The notes under the pieces were generated by a model that saw only the letters and a program-made list of their open reading frames with translations, had not been told where the DNA came from and searched no databases. From Platerodrilus igneus (taxonomy: Eukaryota > Arthropoda > Insecta > Coleoptera > Lycidae), in the NCBI GenBank assembly GCA_036346225.1, contig JARFIW010001491.1:1550001-1614000 (forward strand): a stretch of 64,000 nt of DNA, read 5' to 3'. Positions within the stretch are counted from its first letter, which is position 1. The number at the start of each line of letters is the position of its first letter. Shown piece after piece: positions 22,700 to 35,515 of the stretch. The translations under genes were made by a program, and so were the position numbers.

Positions 22700-22738
<39 letters not shown>
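22700..22738. repeat. (TA)n microsatellite
   Basis: About 19 uninterrupted TA units between copia copy B and the BEL element. Confidence 0.95.
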
Positions 22739-22742
<4 letters not shown>

Positions 22743-22836
22743 TTATGAGTAGTTTTTTACACAAAGTAAGTTGATAAATACTAACGTATTTCTATTAATA
22801 AGATGAAATAATTTCATCTTATATATTATTGGAAAT

Positions 22837-23192
22837 TGCTAGACGTTCCCGAGGTAGGACATACACACTTTTTACAATAAAGAGTCGAAGTTTCAGCAAC
22901 CTTTGTTGTTTATTATAAAGTTCCTACAACGAAACATTTAATAAATATTATAAACAATTTGTATAGGTCTTACAATGTGTCTTCACACGGGTTTTTTGGC
23001 CTCTTAATAGGAACTCTTAATCAATACCAATATTTTAATAAGTCAAAGTTTTCTCTCGTAACTAACAACAAAATTGGCATAAATCGTACATTTACTTACT
23101 TTACCTAAAATCATGGCAACGGAGACGCGTGCACGATCAACACTACAAATTTATACAACAAATGCTAGACACTGAAATAAGTCTTTCTAACA
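22837..23192 (-). repeat. 3' LTR of the BEL/Pao element
   Basis: The plus strand begins TGCTAGACGTTCCCGAGG and ends GTCTTTCTAACA, so the element-strand LTR reads TGTTAG...CTAGCA. The low end recurs at 29184-29219. Confidence 0.8.
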
Positions 23193-23249
23193 TTCTCTCC
23201 CCTGGTAAGGAGACCGTCGAATAAAGGCACCTTACCACCTTGTTTACGA

Positions 23250-24716
23250 TTTCACGTCGAGGACGGCCACTTTAGCTGCTGCCCGTGTATAAATACCGGT
23301 TGCAGTTTGAACAATAACTTGTCGAACCTGCTTGCCTGTACCATCACTCTTAACTTCTATAACGCATCCTTTTTTTCACGATTGTCACTCTTTTTCGTCT
23401 ATAATAACAACGATATCACCCTTTTCAACTGCTTTAACATTTTCGTACCATTTTGTAGTGCGATTCATTTCAGGCATATATTCTCTGATCCATCTGCCCC
23501 AAAATCGATCTGCCAACGCTTGAGAAAACTCCCAGCTCCTTATAAGTGTATCAGAACTATCGTCAAAGGGTCTGAATGGTTTGGAAGCTCCCGAGTTGCC
23601 AAGTAAAAAATGATTTGGCCTCTTCTGCTTCGAGGTCTGTAGGTATGTAGGTTAATGGACGTGAATTCACAATTGATTCTGCTTCCATAAGAAAACATCG
23701 TAAAACTTCGTCATTGGGATTCCTGGTTGGCATGGAGAAAAATAGGCACTTCTTAATGGACCTTACCAGCCGTTCCCAACAGCCTCCTGTATGAGGGGCT
23801 AAGGGCGGATTAAATACCCAATGTATTCGATCAAATTCATTTTGAAAATCATTTATATCGACAGTTTTGTAAAGTCGACGTAGTTCATTGTCCACTCTTC
23901 GAAAATTACTCCCATTATCACTGCGGATCTCAAGTGGCATACCTCTTCTCGCAAAAAATTCCTTATAGCCATTATGCACGATTTCTTGTCTAGACTGTAT
24001 ACAATTTCCAAATGAACGACTCTGACTGTTAGGCAAGTAAAAAGCGCTACCCACCTTTTTTCTGAGCGACGACCAACCGCTACCATTAAGGGGCCGAAGT
24101 AATCCAGCCCAACATATGAGAACGGCGCAAGATAGGACGCTACTCTAGCATAAGGATGGTCGCCCATTTTTGGTGCTTGAGGTCGGGCACGTTCATTTTT
24201 ACACTTCTAACAATAGGATCTAACTTTTTTTAGTACAGCGCGAAGTTGATATATGACAAATTTTTGTTTGATCTCGTTGACAGTTGTTTCATGATGATAG
24301 TGATGAAATCTGCAGTGGTAATGTTGCACTATCAAACGGGTTACGAAGTGATCTGTAGGCATTATGATTGGATTTACAGTATCATAAGTAGTGCCAAGTA
24401 TACGGTTTGCACGCCCACGCATTCTCAGTACTTTTTTGTCATCCAAAAACGGCGTAAGGCGGTACAAATTACTATTTTTGGCGAGCGGTCGTTCAGCATC
24501 TTTAGTTAAACTTACAATATCAGATGAATACACTTCATGCTGTACTTGTCGATACAATTCGTCTTCGGACCGTCGTATCTCAACCACTGTAAGGGCGCCT
24601 TTAATTCGTGGATTTCGTTTTATCCAAGCAAAGAAACGTAACGTACAAGCTACGGTACGAACCAATTTCCGCCATTTGGAAAACCTTCTGTAATCAGGCA
24701 CAAGTTTTGAGTTCAA
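23250..24716 (-). pseudogene. pol: BEL/Pao integrase and C-terminal tail
   Basis: The frame at 24716-24207 contains the integrase zinc-binding region (LIVQHYHCRFHHYHHETTV, then a C..C pair after a stop). 24167-23853 continues with the first catalytic strand (YVGLDYFGPLMV) and RWVALFTCLTVRVVHLEI. A frame change leads into 24054-23563 with SDNGSNFRR, the GGCWERLVRSIKKCL helix that holds the catalytic Glu, and ESIVNSRPLTYI. From about 23540 to 23250 the tail reads RFWGRWIREYMPEMN and VEKGDIVVIIDE, as in the DUF5641 end of BEL/Pao polyproteins. A few breaks; all DDE residues are visible. Confidence 0.9.
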
Positions 24717-24722
24717 ACAACT

Positions 24723-26711
24723 TTAATATGATGTATCATGCGTCATCATTGGCGTTAATTCCTCATCGGTACAGTTAGAAATAGTAGGAATTTGGGATAC
24801 TGGCCAGCTACTCTCCGCCTGATAAAGGAATTCTGGACCATCAAACCATCTACTTACAGTGGAAATTCTGGGTTGTGTTTTCCATTTAGTCGCTTCATCG
24901 GCCACATTCGAACTTGAAGGTACCCAACGCCATTCATATAGAGCTGTCGTCTCTAGGATTTCGCTCACGCGAAATGCAACAAACTGCTTATAACGCTTGT
25001 GATCTGATGACAGCCAGTGTAACACATATGTAGAATCACTCCAGAATATCCGGCGATTAATGTTAATACTATGGGCATGTTCATTTGAAGTAGTCAAGCG
25101 AGATCCAATAACGGTTGCTTGTAATTCAAGCCGCGGGATCGTAACGCACCTTTGTGGCGCAACCCTAGTTTTTGCGCCAACTAGTCGACATCTAACGCCA
25201 CTATTCGTTGAAATTCGAAAGTACGCTGTGGCTGCAAACGCATTTTCGCTAGCGTCAACAAAGACATGCAGTTCGACAGATTCGTACCCCACAAGCGAAT
25301 AGCACCTTGGGATCCGTATTTGTTGCAAGTCTGGTAAGAGACTTGTCCACTTTAACCACCGCCTATAAAGATCGTCAGGAATAACTTCACCCCAAGACAC
25401 ATTTGCTTTACAAATATCTCTAAGTAGAATTTTAGCGTAGGCAATGTGGAACGCCACTAATCCATGTGGATCAAATATCATCATGACTATTCTTAACGCT
25501 TGTCGTTTTGTGGGTCGGACTCTGTCAATTATAATTCCTTTACCTAGTCTTTCTACATCAACATGAAAATAAAAACAATCATCGCTTGTAGACCACCACA
25601 TACCGAGAACTTAGGCGCCATCAGTATCACTGCTTAAATTCAAATTCTTTGACTGGTTAGGGCTTTCACAGCTCATTGCTTTTAAAAATGCTGGTGAGTT
25701 GGATACCCAGTTTCGAATTTCAAATCCGTCGGCAGTATGAATACGAATAACGTCGTTGGCAACAGTTATTGCCTCATCACTATTCATAAATCCATCTAAC
25801 CAATCATCTACGTAGTGGTTGTCACAAATAGCACGGCCTGCTCTGGGATATTCGTTTGTATAAAGTGCTGCATTTTTATTCTTCACGAATTGAGCACAGA
25901 TAGGTGAGCAAGTTGCTCCGAAGGTCATTACCTGCATAACAAACACATCCGGAGCTTTTGCTTTGTTTGAACGTCATAAAAATCTTTGAGATGCTTGATC
26001 AGAGCTACGTATGCCAATTTGATGGAACATTTCTTATATTTCTGCGGCTACAGCAACTGGATGTTCTCGGAATCGTTGCAGAATATCTGAAAGAGGCTGC
26101 AATAAATCCGGACTTTTCAGCAGGACGGAATTGAGCGAGACACCATTGACTTCCGCAGCTGCGTCTCATACCAAACGTATTTTTGTCGGCTTATTAGAAT
26201 TAGTCACTGCAAATATAGGTAAGTACCATGTTCGCGGACAGACAGTTTTACTTTCTTTGGAGCTAAGTTTTCTAACGTATCCTTTCTGCAAGTAGCTCTC
26301 AATTTGCGATTGTAGGTTTTGCGCCAAGGCAGGTTCCCGATTCATTCTCCGCTCCAAACTTAAAAGCCGACGCATGGCAAGTGGGTAATTGTTTGGAAGT
26401 TCAATCCCGTCATATCGCCACAATAAACCGGTGACGTAGCGATTCCCATTTTTGATAGTAGATTTTTCCATAATTTCTTTGGCTCTACGGTCTTCCTTTG
26501 ATTGTATAGGTTCTGTGGGACACTTGACACCGAAATTTTCCGTTGAGAAAAACTGCAGCACTTGTACATGTAATTTATCGTCTTCGTGTTTGCTAGTAAT
26601 ATGAAAAATAGGATTTAGGGTCTCCTGACCGTTTGATTCAACGTGCACTGAACCGAATATTGTCCAGCCCAAACGAGTCTGTGCGGCTACTGGCTCCCCA
26701 ACCACCTTCAC
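24723..26711 (-). pseudogene. pol: BEL/Pao reverse transcriptase, A17 and RNase H region
   Basis: 26711-26166 starts with AQTRLGWTIFGSV and the RT N-terminus, including VRKLSSKESKTVCPRTWYLP. After stops between 26166 and 25946, the palm is found at 25946-25611 with TFGATCSPICAQFVKN and the DNHYVDDWLDG catalytic box. A stop at 25611 separates it from the 292-codon frame at 25601-24723. That frame holds WWSTSDDCFYFHV, the Peptidase_A17 signature FDPHGLVAFHIAYAKILLRD and the RNase H-like ELHVFVDASENAFAATAYFR. The RT aspartates are intact. Three in-frame stops break it. Confidence 0.92.
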
Positions 26712-27369
26712 GTATTCTTAGTGGGACACCAAGCTTCCTGTGTTTCAAACCTATTAAGATCCTGGGCTTAGCGTCGTGATATTGCTGAAACGGAATGCCC
26801 TTCAAATGGCGAAAAGCAGTATTCGCATTGTCGATGGTTAGAGATTGAATAGGTAGATCGAGTGTTTCTACGGTATTTACGGCACAGATTCGAAATTTGT
26901 GACAATTAAAACCTACGCCTGAAATGTCTAAGGAAACTACTTTACTCCGTTTTTCCACTCTTGTAGTATTACCCGTCCATTTTAGACAAAGATCAGTTTC
27001 AGGTCCATTGAGGTTTATATCATTGGCAATCTCTCGCTCAAGTAATGTAAGCGACGACCCTTCATCATGAAATGCGTAAGAGCAGATACTTTTTGTTGGT
27101 CCGTGCAGAATTACGGGTACAATTCGAAAAAGTAACTTTCTAGATGCTATCTCCGTGTTGACGGTAGTAGCCACAACACCTAAAGCAGTAGTCGTGATTA
27201 CAGCTGGTTTATGTATATTTGGATCGTGTAATAACGGATGATGCTTATATGTGCAACCATTTTCACCACAATCCCTGTATACACGACAGCGTCTTACATC
27301 ATGACGTCCTAAACATTTTCTACATAACCTAAATTTGCTTTTGAACTCCAGTCTATTTTTTAAAGGCAT
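26638..27369 (-). pseudogene. BEL/Pao zinc knuckle and protease
   Basis: The 243-codon frame begins with Cys-rich knuckle sequence (LCRKCLGRHDVRRC, then CGENGCTYKHHPLLH). It follows with the DUF1758-type protease. The expected active D-G triplet appears as HDEGSSLTLLEREIA, which is typical of BEL proteases (D.GSS.TLI). The flap region and IGLKHRKLG (for the usual IG.DN) follow. It overlaps the gag frame at its start and the RT frame at its end in other frames. Confidence 0.85.
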
Positions 27370-29009
27370 TTCAAAAACTTATTACACTCAGAAGGTGTTC
27401 TACATGTGCCCGTACAAATCAGACATGAAACTGTTCTTTGACCAGTATTGTGTGGCATAGCGTTAGAAGCATGCGCGGCGTGAAAGTGCTTTGGATTATT
27501 TCTGGATCGGCGGTCAACTTTATCTTCTGTTATGTGACTGTTGAATTTTGGTGACTTATACGGAACAACTAGACCGGCGGCTTCAAATTTATTGGCTAGC
27601 CATGCATTGAATATGAATAGATTAATTCTTTCCGTAGTGCTTAGCGTGTATTCGGCCCACTGCAGTTTTAATGTGCCACTTAGTTTTTCTACAAGCTCTA
27701 AGAACAGTTGGGGATTATCGCTGTACGTAATCATATCAGCAGTTTTCATAAGCGAGCACAAGTGCTGTACTGATAAAGAAAAATTGACAATTGAGTCCAT
27801 TCGGTCTTCCTTAACACCTGGTTCTTCTCGAAGTTGATCGATTATAATGCGAAGAATCTGCTCTGGGCGACCACAATGTGACCGAAGAATTGCTAGTACA
27901 TGTGGTACTGATTCTGCAAGCAACAACTTTCCCTCTACTAACTGAGCGGCTCTACCGGTCAGGCAACGTTGTAATCTTCCTAAATTTTCCTCATCTGAAA
28001 AATTACACATTTTTGTTGATCGAACATAGCTGGAAATAAACATAGGCCATTGTCTTGGATTGACGTCGAACTAAGGAAAATCGTGCGAATTTGACTGACG
28101 AACGACAATTTGTTTCATTGAGAGATTAATTTCTTCGTCTGGATCAGTAAAGGACACGTGAAGACTGGTACTATTTACAAAGTCCTTTTGCGTTCGTGCT
28201 GATAGCCAAGGTATGGGTGCGGCTGATTTAACGGGTGCGTAAGGAAAGTGCTTGTTTTTGAGTGTGCTAGGCAACCGTTTTACAGAGGACAGTTGTATTT
28301 TAGCAGGCGACTGCCGGACTTTTGTAGAGCTTTGACTGATATCATCGGCGTCGTCGCACTTTTGCAGAGTTGTAAGTGATGGAGCACCGTTGCTTGAATT
28401 ACGAATGTAGGTATTTCTTTCGTGTTTTTCATCAAAGCTCACCCGAGCTTTCTGCGTGCTGTCTACCCATTCTGACGTTCTTTGTTGTGCAACCTCCTTG
28501 TCATCACTATTCGTTCCACAGAGACTACCCTCGTGCGCACGTTTTAAAATGTCGTGCTTCTTTCGTAAATATTCTAACTGTTGCAAACGTTCTTCTTCGA
28601 GCAAGTACAATTCTAATCTCTGTTTATTTGTAGCTTGAGACGATAGTGATCCGGGTTTACAATTTCTTTCATTGCTGGCGTCGCTTTTCGAACATGAGTT
28701 GTTTACATGGATGGTGGTGTTTGGTGCGTTTCCAACATCCTCAGACGAACGTAATATATTTGGTAGCTGATTACTTTGACCTGTTAGCAAAACTATATTC
28801 GTATTAGATACAGAGTTCGCCTGTACTTCTGGAAGTTTATGTCGACAACTACGACAAATCCAATTTTTTGTTGGTGTTTCTAACCGCAACTGTAAACAAG
28901 ATATGTGATATCGCATGGGGCATAATGAACACGCCACCATGGAGTCACTATCACATTGTTCGCATCGAGGACAGCTTCCCTTTTGCAGTGAATTCGATGT
29001 AGATATCAT
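27360..29009 (-). pseudogene. gag: BEL/Pao gag with N-terminal PHD finger
   Basis: The start ATG at 29009 lies about 175 bp inside the LTR remnant. Residues 13-60 form a PHD-like finger: CPRCEQCDSDSMVACSLC, MRYHISC and NWICRSCRH. A Glu/Leu-rich coiled coil follows (about 130-160). A stop at 28071 interrupts the frame, which then continues at 28043-27360 as the DUF1759-like capsid: STKMCNFSDEENLGRLQRCL, then GRAAQLVEGKLLL and HVLAILRSHCGRPEQIL. Only one stop separates the halves. The protease frame overlaps the end. Confidence 0.9.
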
Positions 29010-29183
29010 TTTAGTTTTCTATTATGTCAATTTAGGATCTGTCACCGTATTAACTCAATATTAATCACTGATCAACCACTGACAGTAGATAACTTCCCCT
29101 GAACTAACGCCTTGACTTTTTCAGGATCATTTTGTATAAGATGAAACCAGTCAGCCGATTGAACTTTATAAGCTATTGGAATT

Positions 29184-29219
29184 TGCTAGACGTTCCCGAG
29201 GTAGGACATACACACTTTT
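29184..29219 (-). repeat. Remnant of the BEL/Pao 5' LTR
   Basis: About 36 bp identical or nearly identical to the start of 22837-23192 (TGCTAGACGTTCCCGAGG onward). The match then stops abruptly. Confidence 0.8.
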
Positions 29220-29429
29220 CTACACCACCATTCATCTAAAGTTGTTTCAATGCTTTTCCGGAACTCATCTGTGTATATCTGAACCTTGTTTTGTGGATCC
29301 AGACACGTTTACGAATCATTTAATTATTAACACCCCCGAAACATAGCAAAGAAATTCATACTTCTTTCACGCTATACGCCAAAACTGCCTACTTTTGTGT
29401 ATTCATTTGTCGTTGCAAATTTGACTAAT

Positions 29430-30093
29430 TGTTACAGTACTCGCAATTATAACTAGACTTTATTAACTTGCATCTTCTTTTCTAAGTGCACTAAATTACT
29501 TTCATTGTAGCACGTAAAGAACAAACTGTTTTAAATCACCAAAATATACGAGCAAACTATTTAAATTATTCAATCAAAATCGGAAAACTAAGAGCACTGT
29601 TTAACGCAATGAATCAAATCGAAAATCTAAGAGAGAGAAACTCATATTAACCCGGGTATATATAGTGGTTAGCCTGTCTGTCGGTTTTGTCCCCAAAACG
29701 GCCAGTTTCTAGAATTTCGCATACTATGTTCCCATCTCGACCGCCCGTGCGTCGGTTCTTATTAAATTTGCACTCGCACCAGTTAAATCTCAGAAATTTC
29801 GACACGGCTCGCAACGTCTGGGAATAACTAATTAATTTTTATACAGAAATGTTATTTTTACCTCTCATGTTTGCCTCTTATTTTCAACCAATCGCAACCC
29901 AGTGACGTTGCTCAAATCACGCCTTTTACTATATGTGTCTCTGTCTTGCGCATATTATCCGTCTCTATCTACCCTGTTCCGAGTGGTACAAATCGATATT
30001 CTTTAGTATCGGTTATTTTCAATCCACGTGGACTGTGAAATAACCCACCTTATTAGCATTTCCCGTAAATATTAAGCGACGGTTTCTCCAACA
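29430..30093 (-). repeat. LTR-like block, possible solo or orphan LTR
   Basis: On the minus strand the block starts TGTTGGAGAAACCGTCGC and ends near CTGTAACA. It has a TATA-like CACTATATATACCCGGG about two thirds of the way in and is richer in CG than its surroundings. A purine-rich stretch lies just upstream of the TGTTGG end. I find no matching target duplication and no second copy, so it is a candidate only. Confidence 0.3.
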
Positions 30094-30260
30094 TTCTCTG
30101 TAACCATTTGTTATCTGCCAAATTTACGCAGAACGAGCCTTTTAAAAATACGCAGGTGTTCACTCGTCCTACTTCTAACTAATACTTCTACGATTTGAAT
30201 ATTATTGGGTTTTTACAAGCTTTTATACATATTATATGTTACTAATGGTTCATTAACTCC

Positions 30261-30494
30261 AATTAAAATAATACCTTTAATTTTAGTGAATCCTAATCAA
30301 ATATTAATTATTATTTGTACCTTTGTTTAATACGTTACTTAAAATTGAGTTAATTAATATAAATTTTGCACGTAATTTCTCTTTGATTCTTTGAACAATT
30401 AAATTAAATCACGTTGAGCATTTTAATACTGCTTCTTTTTATAGAAAGCGTCTTGTAAATAATTTAAGTCCCTTATTTTTAATGAAACGAATGA

Positions 30495-30538
<44 letters not shown>

Positions 30539-30894
30539 CTCATATTTAGACCAGGGTAGAAAATTAATTAATTTCATCAAATAATTTTAATCACCGTGTA
30601 TAAGGAATTTTATTAGATAATACGCTTTATTAAAAAACCGTGGAGAATAAAAATTCATTCGTTTCATTAAAAATAAGAGATTTAAATTATTTACAAGACG
30701 CTTTCTATAAAAAGAAGCAGTATTAAAATGCTCAACGTGTATTTAATTTAATTGTTCAAAGAATCAAAGAGAAATTACGTGCAAAATTTATATTAATTAA
30801 CTCAATTTTAAGTAACCGGTATTAAACAAAAGGTACAAATAATAATTAATATTTGATTAGGATTCACTAAAAATTAAATGATATTATTTTAATT
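30261..30894. repeat. Large inverted repeat (foldback) with AT-repeat loop
   Basis: The left arm (30261-30502) and right arm (30647-30894) are reverse complements over about 240 bp with few differences. Landmarks are ATTTTAGTGAATCCTAATC, GCACGTAATTTCTCTTTG, AAGCGTCTTGTAAATAAT and AATGAAACGAATGAATTTTTAT. The 144-bp spacer begins with an (AT)n run (30501-30533). No coding sequence lies in the arms. It could be a foldback-type element, a MITE, or an inverted duplication. Confidence 0.9.
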
Positions 30895-32794
30895 TTTAAT
30901 TAATCAACTCTTATCTTTTTGACTACTTATGCAACTTTCATGATAAAAAAAAATAAAAAACTATTAACTTAATCAACGGCAAACAAAAACTATTTAATTA
31001 ACAGAGCAATAAACGTAAACCTCTTACATTCATTGATTTTAATTTTGGTATTTAATTGAATGGGTGAATATGGAATTATGATAATTTTGCGTACATTAGT
31101 AATTCCCAAACGCTTTATATGGAAGAAACTTATTATATAAATTTTACACTAAATTAATCCTACGGTTTATGGCCAAAACGTCCTAACAAATAAATTAACT
31201 AAGAATTGGTCATGCTAACTTAACTATAAAAACTTACTTACTAAAAATCATCAGTTGTTTGATGACTTGCCTTTCAACGCAGAACAGCTTTTAAATCAGG
31301 AGAGAGAATCTCGCTTGTTGCTCTGGATCGTCGCAACTATTAAATAATTCAAATGGCATACGAACCCGGCAGGAACTTGTTGATAATTTAACTTAACTTG
31401 TGCGTCACACGCATACAAGATTTTACTTTATTTACCTTACATAACTGATAAATCCGCGAACACACGGGCATAACCCTCGCGAACTGGAAGGGTTAATTAC
31501 TCCTTTCCAATTTCACTATCGTGATACTAATTGCAATATCATATCTGTGATGCCGGAGAACGCTACCCGCGAACTACGTTTCTTCCTACCTTTCGACAAC
31601 AGACAACCCCATTGGAAAAATCCGTCTCTTGACTAAAGCCTTAAGTTATACATTAATCCCTACTTTAACCATTATTTACGTCATATTTCTGTTATCCAAT
31701 GACTTAACAGAACCTTTCAAAAGCAAGATTTTAGAAGCCCAAATCCAACCCCTTTTAAAATGAGGATCACGGAAGCAATTATTTTTCTAAGGGTTTTAAT
31801 ATTTTGTATCTTTGTGGAAGTTTAATTATTGAATTGTGGACCATACCCGTTGGCGACAGTGGTCTGCCATTAACAAAAGACCGGTTAACCCACTTGAGCC
31901 GAAATGGATTTTAAATACAATGGATGTCTCCAGACTACTTAAAATTACTTGCAATCTTTGAACAAATCAAATTGGAAATAGTTTGGCTATTTGTAATGTT
32001 TCGTTTTCTATAACCCGCTATCAATCAACGAAGATATTAAAAAGATTAAGTTTTTCAACTGAAAATTGCTTTTCTTTATTTACGTTAAAAGGTACTATAT
32101 CATTTAATTTTATCAGATTCTTCAATCTATAACCGACATAAGCTTTAAAAGGGTTATTGTATTTAATTTGCAAGTGTAGAGCTTTAAATTATGATGACCG
32201 CTGCTGGAATTTACAATATTTAAGCCTTAAGCTATTTCTAAACTTTGTCTTTATTATAAGGAAGTTTAACTAAAATATAAAAGTAATTTATTATGAAATT
32301 TTTTCTGTAAGTTATGCAAGTTATTGAAATTTAATTAATTAATTGATCTTTTTATTAGTTAACATTACAAAATAATGTTACAAACCTACAAACGCAAGTA
32401 GATTGGCACGTCTTGCTTCCAAGCAAATTAGTTTGGAATTCAATGGACCGAAGAATAAAATAATCTCTTGACTTTAATGAGCTGTTTATCACTTGAAGGT
32501 GAAACTATGAGTTAACGTTTTTGTAGAATCAGATAATGTTTTGTTGATATTTATATATAATGATTGTTGTCTAAAGTATAGTTACGTGTATAGTGTTACA
32601 GCGTTAGAGGTGAAAAAAATTGAACATTGCCAGTGGATAGTAAAGTGCAGGCGTACTGTAAATTATTATTTCGTTAGAAATCAACGCGTGAAGAATTGCA
32701 GATGGACTGATTGTACAATTTTCCCATTGCTTTGTATGTATTTTGTTATAGTAATATCTATAGGTCACTAACCCAACTGTTAATGTAAGTACAT
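30895..32794. other. Non-coding stretch, possible LTR relic
   Basis: No domain-bearing frame. Near 31849 a TTGGCGACAGTGG stretch looks like an LTR-retroelement primer site, and 31260-31720 is less AT-rich, but I cannot define LTR ends. The 76-codon frame at 32541-32771 has no recognisable content. Confidence 0.4.
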
Positions 32795-35515
32795 TTTAAA
32801 ATTGTTTCTAGCACGTTGCATTGCACTAACAGTAAATTAGAGGTGAAAGAAAGAAAAATAATCTTGAATGAACAAACTGTATAATTTTAATTTAATGTAT
32901 AAAAGTGTTCAAAAATAATATATGCGATAAAATCGGTTTTTTCATTCAAACTACAAACTTAAAACCACAAACACAATTGTTTTATTTCAATTAAATACGT
33001 ATTGGACCTCAACTCAAGGTTGTAAACCATAAAAACGTAAACAAACCAATTATAACCGTAAAATTTCATAGTGGAAGCATATCATGTTTTTAAGAAAGTT
33101 TTCAGAATTATTAAGTAAATAATAGGAAATTCGTTAATATGCACCCCAAATATGAACTTTTAGAAATGTTAGTTGAATAAATTAAATTTAATATTTGTTA
33201 CACATTTTTTTTTAAAGTTTTATTGTATTATTTAAGTTTAGGGTATTTTCAAAACTCTGCAAGGGAAAAGTTTTAGCACTGTAATATTTTAGTGCAAGCG
33301 CACGTGAAAACCGTACAAAGATTTGGTTCTCACAAAAGTCCAGTCATTGATTTATCATTATGTGGTCTGAAAAAAATGCAGATTGCATTTTTCACGCCTT
33401 ACACGCGGTTGTACCCACCAATGTGCATTAGAGAACTTTCATCTCTTTTGGAAGGGAAGAACGTTTTGTGGGAGCGAATGTGTCGAAACAAAGCACGATT
33501 ACCGACGTCCCTCGAGTGTAGACGTGTTGTAGTGCTCCGATATATTAACGAAGTGATCATTTTCTTTCTATTCCTACGCTCTATCGTTCACCACATATCG
33601 GCGTTTCGTTGAAAAGGGCTACAGGCTACCGGGATATCAGGGTCATACACCCGTCATTCCAGAAAATTTAAGACTGCTGTATTTGGAGTAAGATTCCATG
33701 GGTAAGTGCTAGCTGGAATATACAAAGTATTTGTCGTCCCGGGGAATTTAACTCCCATGTAAATTTGAGGTTATATACGGTAAAAATGAACTCTACACTG
33801 AATTGTAAATACGGTGATTTTTAAATTATTTCATACTAAATAGTTGCAAATACAAAAGGAAACCACAGATACACTCTAATATAATGTAACAAACCAGACG
33901 TTGTGCAGGGAAAATACATAAGTATAAGATTACAGAGATGACTTAGTTTTTTTATTCAATACATTTCAATGCATTGATTTTATATTCTTGCAGACAAAGA
34001 AATAGAAGTATAAATCTAAGTAAATTAAATGGTAAAATGCACTTACCGCTTTTCATTTTTCATAAACTAAATAGTACGATTGTGCTATGACAAAAAATTA
34101 CCGGACTAAAAGCATAATATGGAGTGGGGAAAAATAATTACAGAATTAGACATCCGATTGATACTTGAAAGGAATTAATTGTGAACCGGCAATACATCAA
34201 TATCAAGGTGTATGGATACGTGCGAATAGAACAGGTGTGTTGGGAGTTGATAGGATGTGAGTTTTTACATGGGGAGTTAATGTATGGTAAATGTAAAAGA
34301 GGATAAATGTACAGAGCTCCAAAAAACTTTGATTGCATTCCCGAAGGGAATAGGCGTCGATCAAAATGTAAATGTAAAATATAAGTGGAAGGGTAGGTAC
34401 GCGCGCGTGCAGATATCATGTCGTGATAACCGTTTGAAAACAAAGAGGTGGGATCTGGTGAGTCATCTCTTTATTCGATTGGAACGTTATGGCGTGTTTA
34501 GAGCCAAAGAGTTGCTATGTTCGGATACATAAGAAATAATGAAAGGAAAAATACTAACAGTTGTTGGAAATTCTGGAATTAAAAAGATGAGTACTATTAT
34601 GAGCTTTTATGTAACGTCTTAAAACAACATTATTAATTTTTAAAAGTTAATTGTTTATATTTTACATAAATTAAATGAAAATAATTATTTGGTTGAAGTA
34701 GTTAGCTATTTTAACTGCCTGATTTATTAGTAAAAATTAGATTAGTACCAGTATAAAAACTTAGTAATTTTAGAATGGATAATGAAAAGATACAGAATAA
34801 GTTGGGATTTTACTGGTTTTTTTCATTATGAACGGTATTTCCCATAATTTGGATTTTTGAATGTCTTATAATTAAATATGAAAGCAGGAAAAACTTAGCA
34901 AGGCGAATAGTTTTGTCAATGGCTTAGATTAAATGTTTTCTTTAGAATTTAGTTTAGCAATACCTGGCCACAGTTGTGGTTAAAAATTTATTTCTAAAAG
35001 AGTATATTTGTATGTGTACTCAAATTATTTTATATTAATAAAATTTAAGTTTAGGTTGAATATTATTTTAATGTATTTAGGAAATAGATTAGTGAATTGT
35101 AAAGGATGTCTAGCTACCCTGGTGATGGTATCGTATTTGGAAGAAGTATTTTAGTTTACAACTTTATTTTATTATGACCAAAGTAAGGGAGTTTTATACG
35201 GAAAAAGTCTTCTGTATAGAAGTAATGTCAAAAGAAATTGCTGTGACAGACGGTTTGGTGCCCCTCGATTTTGAAAAAGAAAAATCTTTCAAGCTAAGTT
35301 TGAATCTAACAGAGGTTCGGTGTTTAAGCCATGTTATTTATTATTTTGTATTTTTTATTTTTTTCTCATTTGTCCATAGAAAGACACTCCCGTACCACTG
35401 CAGTTAGCCAACATACCCTTGTATTGTTATGAGGTCCCAGCCCCTTCAAGGGAAATCAAAATTAAATTCGTTTAACGCTTATTTTACCCGTAACAGGGTT
35501 TATGCCTATTTGTTC
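32795..35515. repeat. Old duplicated segment, copy 1
   Basis: Diverged but colinear with 49229-52305. Matching landmarks include GCATTGCACTAACAGTAAATTAGAGGTGAAAG-like sequence (about 32815/49240), TTGCATTCCCGAAGGG (34332/49845), AAGAAATAATGA (about 34530/50050), GAGTATATTTGTATGT (about 34998/51857), TCTAGCTACCCTGGTGATGG (about 35110/51965) and GTCAAAAGAAATTGCTGTGACAGAC (about 35227/52127). The 106-codon frame at 33292-33612 and the 82-codon frame at 34284-34532 are not supported as genes; the latter is stopped in the other copy. Confidence 0.7.

Larger units (their letters stand above)
22837..29219 (-). mobile_element. BEL/Pao element with truncated 5' LTR
   Basis: A minus-strand BEL/Pao gag-pol is preserved in order: PHD-type N-terminus, DUF1759-like gag, knuckles and DUF1758-like protease, RT, Peptidase_A17/RNase H region, integrase and the DUF5641-like tail. 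The 3' LTR is complete (22837-23192) and preceded by a purine tract (GGGGAGAGAA on the minus strand). At the 5' side only about 36 bp of LTR sequence remain (29184-29219) before unrelated sequence, so the 5' LTR was truncated or replaced. Stops and frame changes interrupt gag and pol, but large domains are continuous, which suggests moderate age. Confidence 0.9.

Noticed and set aside
29430..30093. Firm call of a solo LTR
   Set aside because: TG...CA ends and a TATA box are present, but no target duplication or second copy could be found, so it is listed only as a low-confidence candidate.
31849..31870. Primer-binding site TTGGCGACAGTGG
   Set aside because: A plausible match to LTR-element primer sites, but no LTR boundary or coding region follows.
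33292..33612. 106-codon frame beginning at GTG
   Set aside because: No ATG context, no family, and no open counterpart in the second copy of the duplicated segment.
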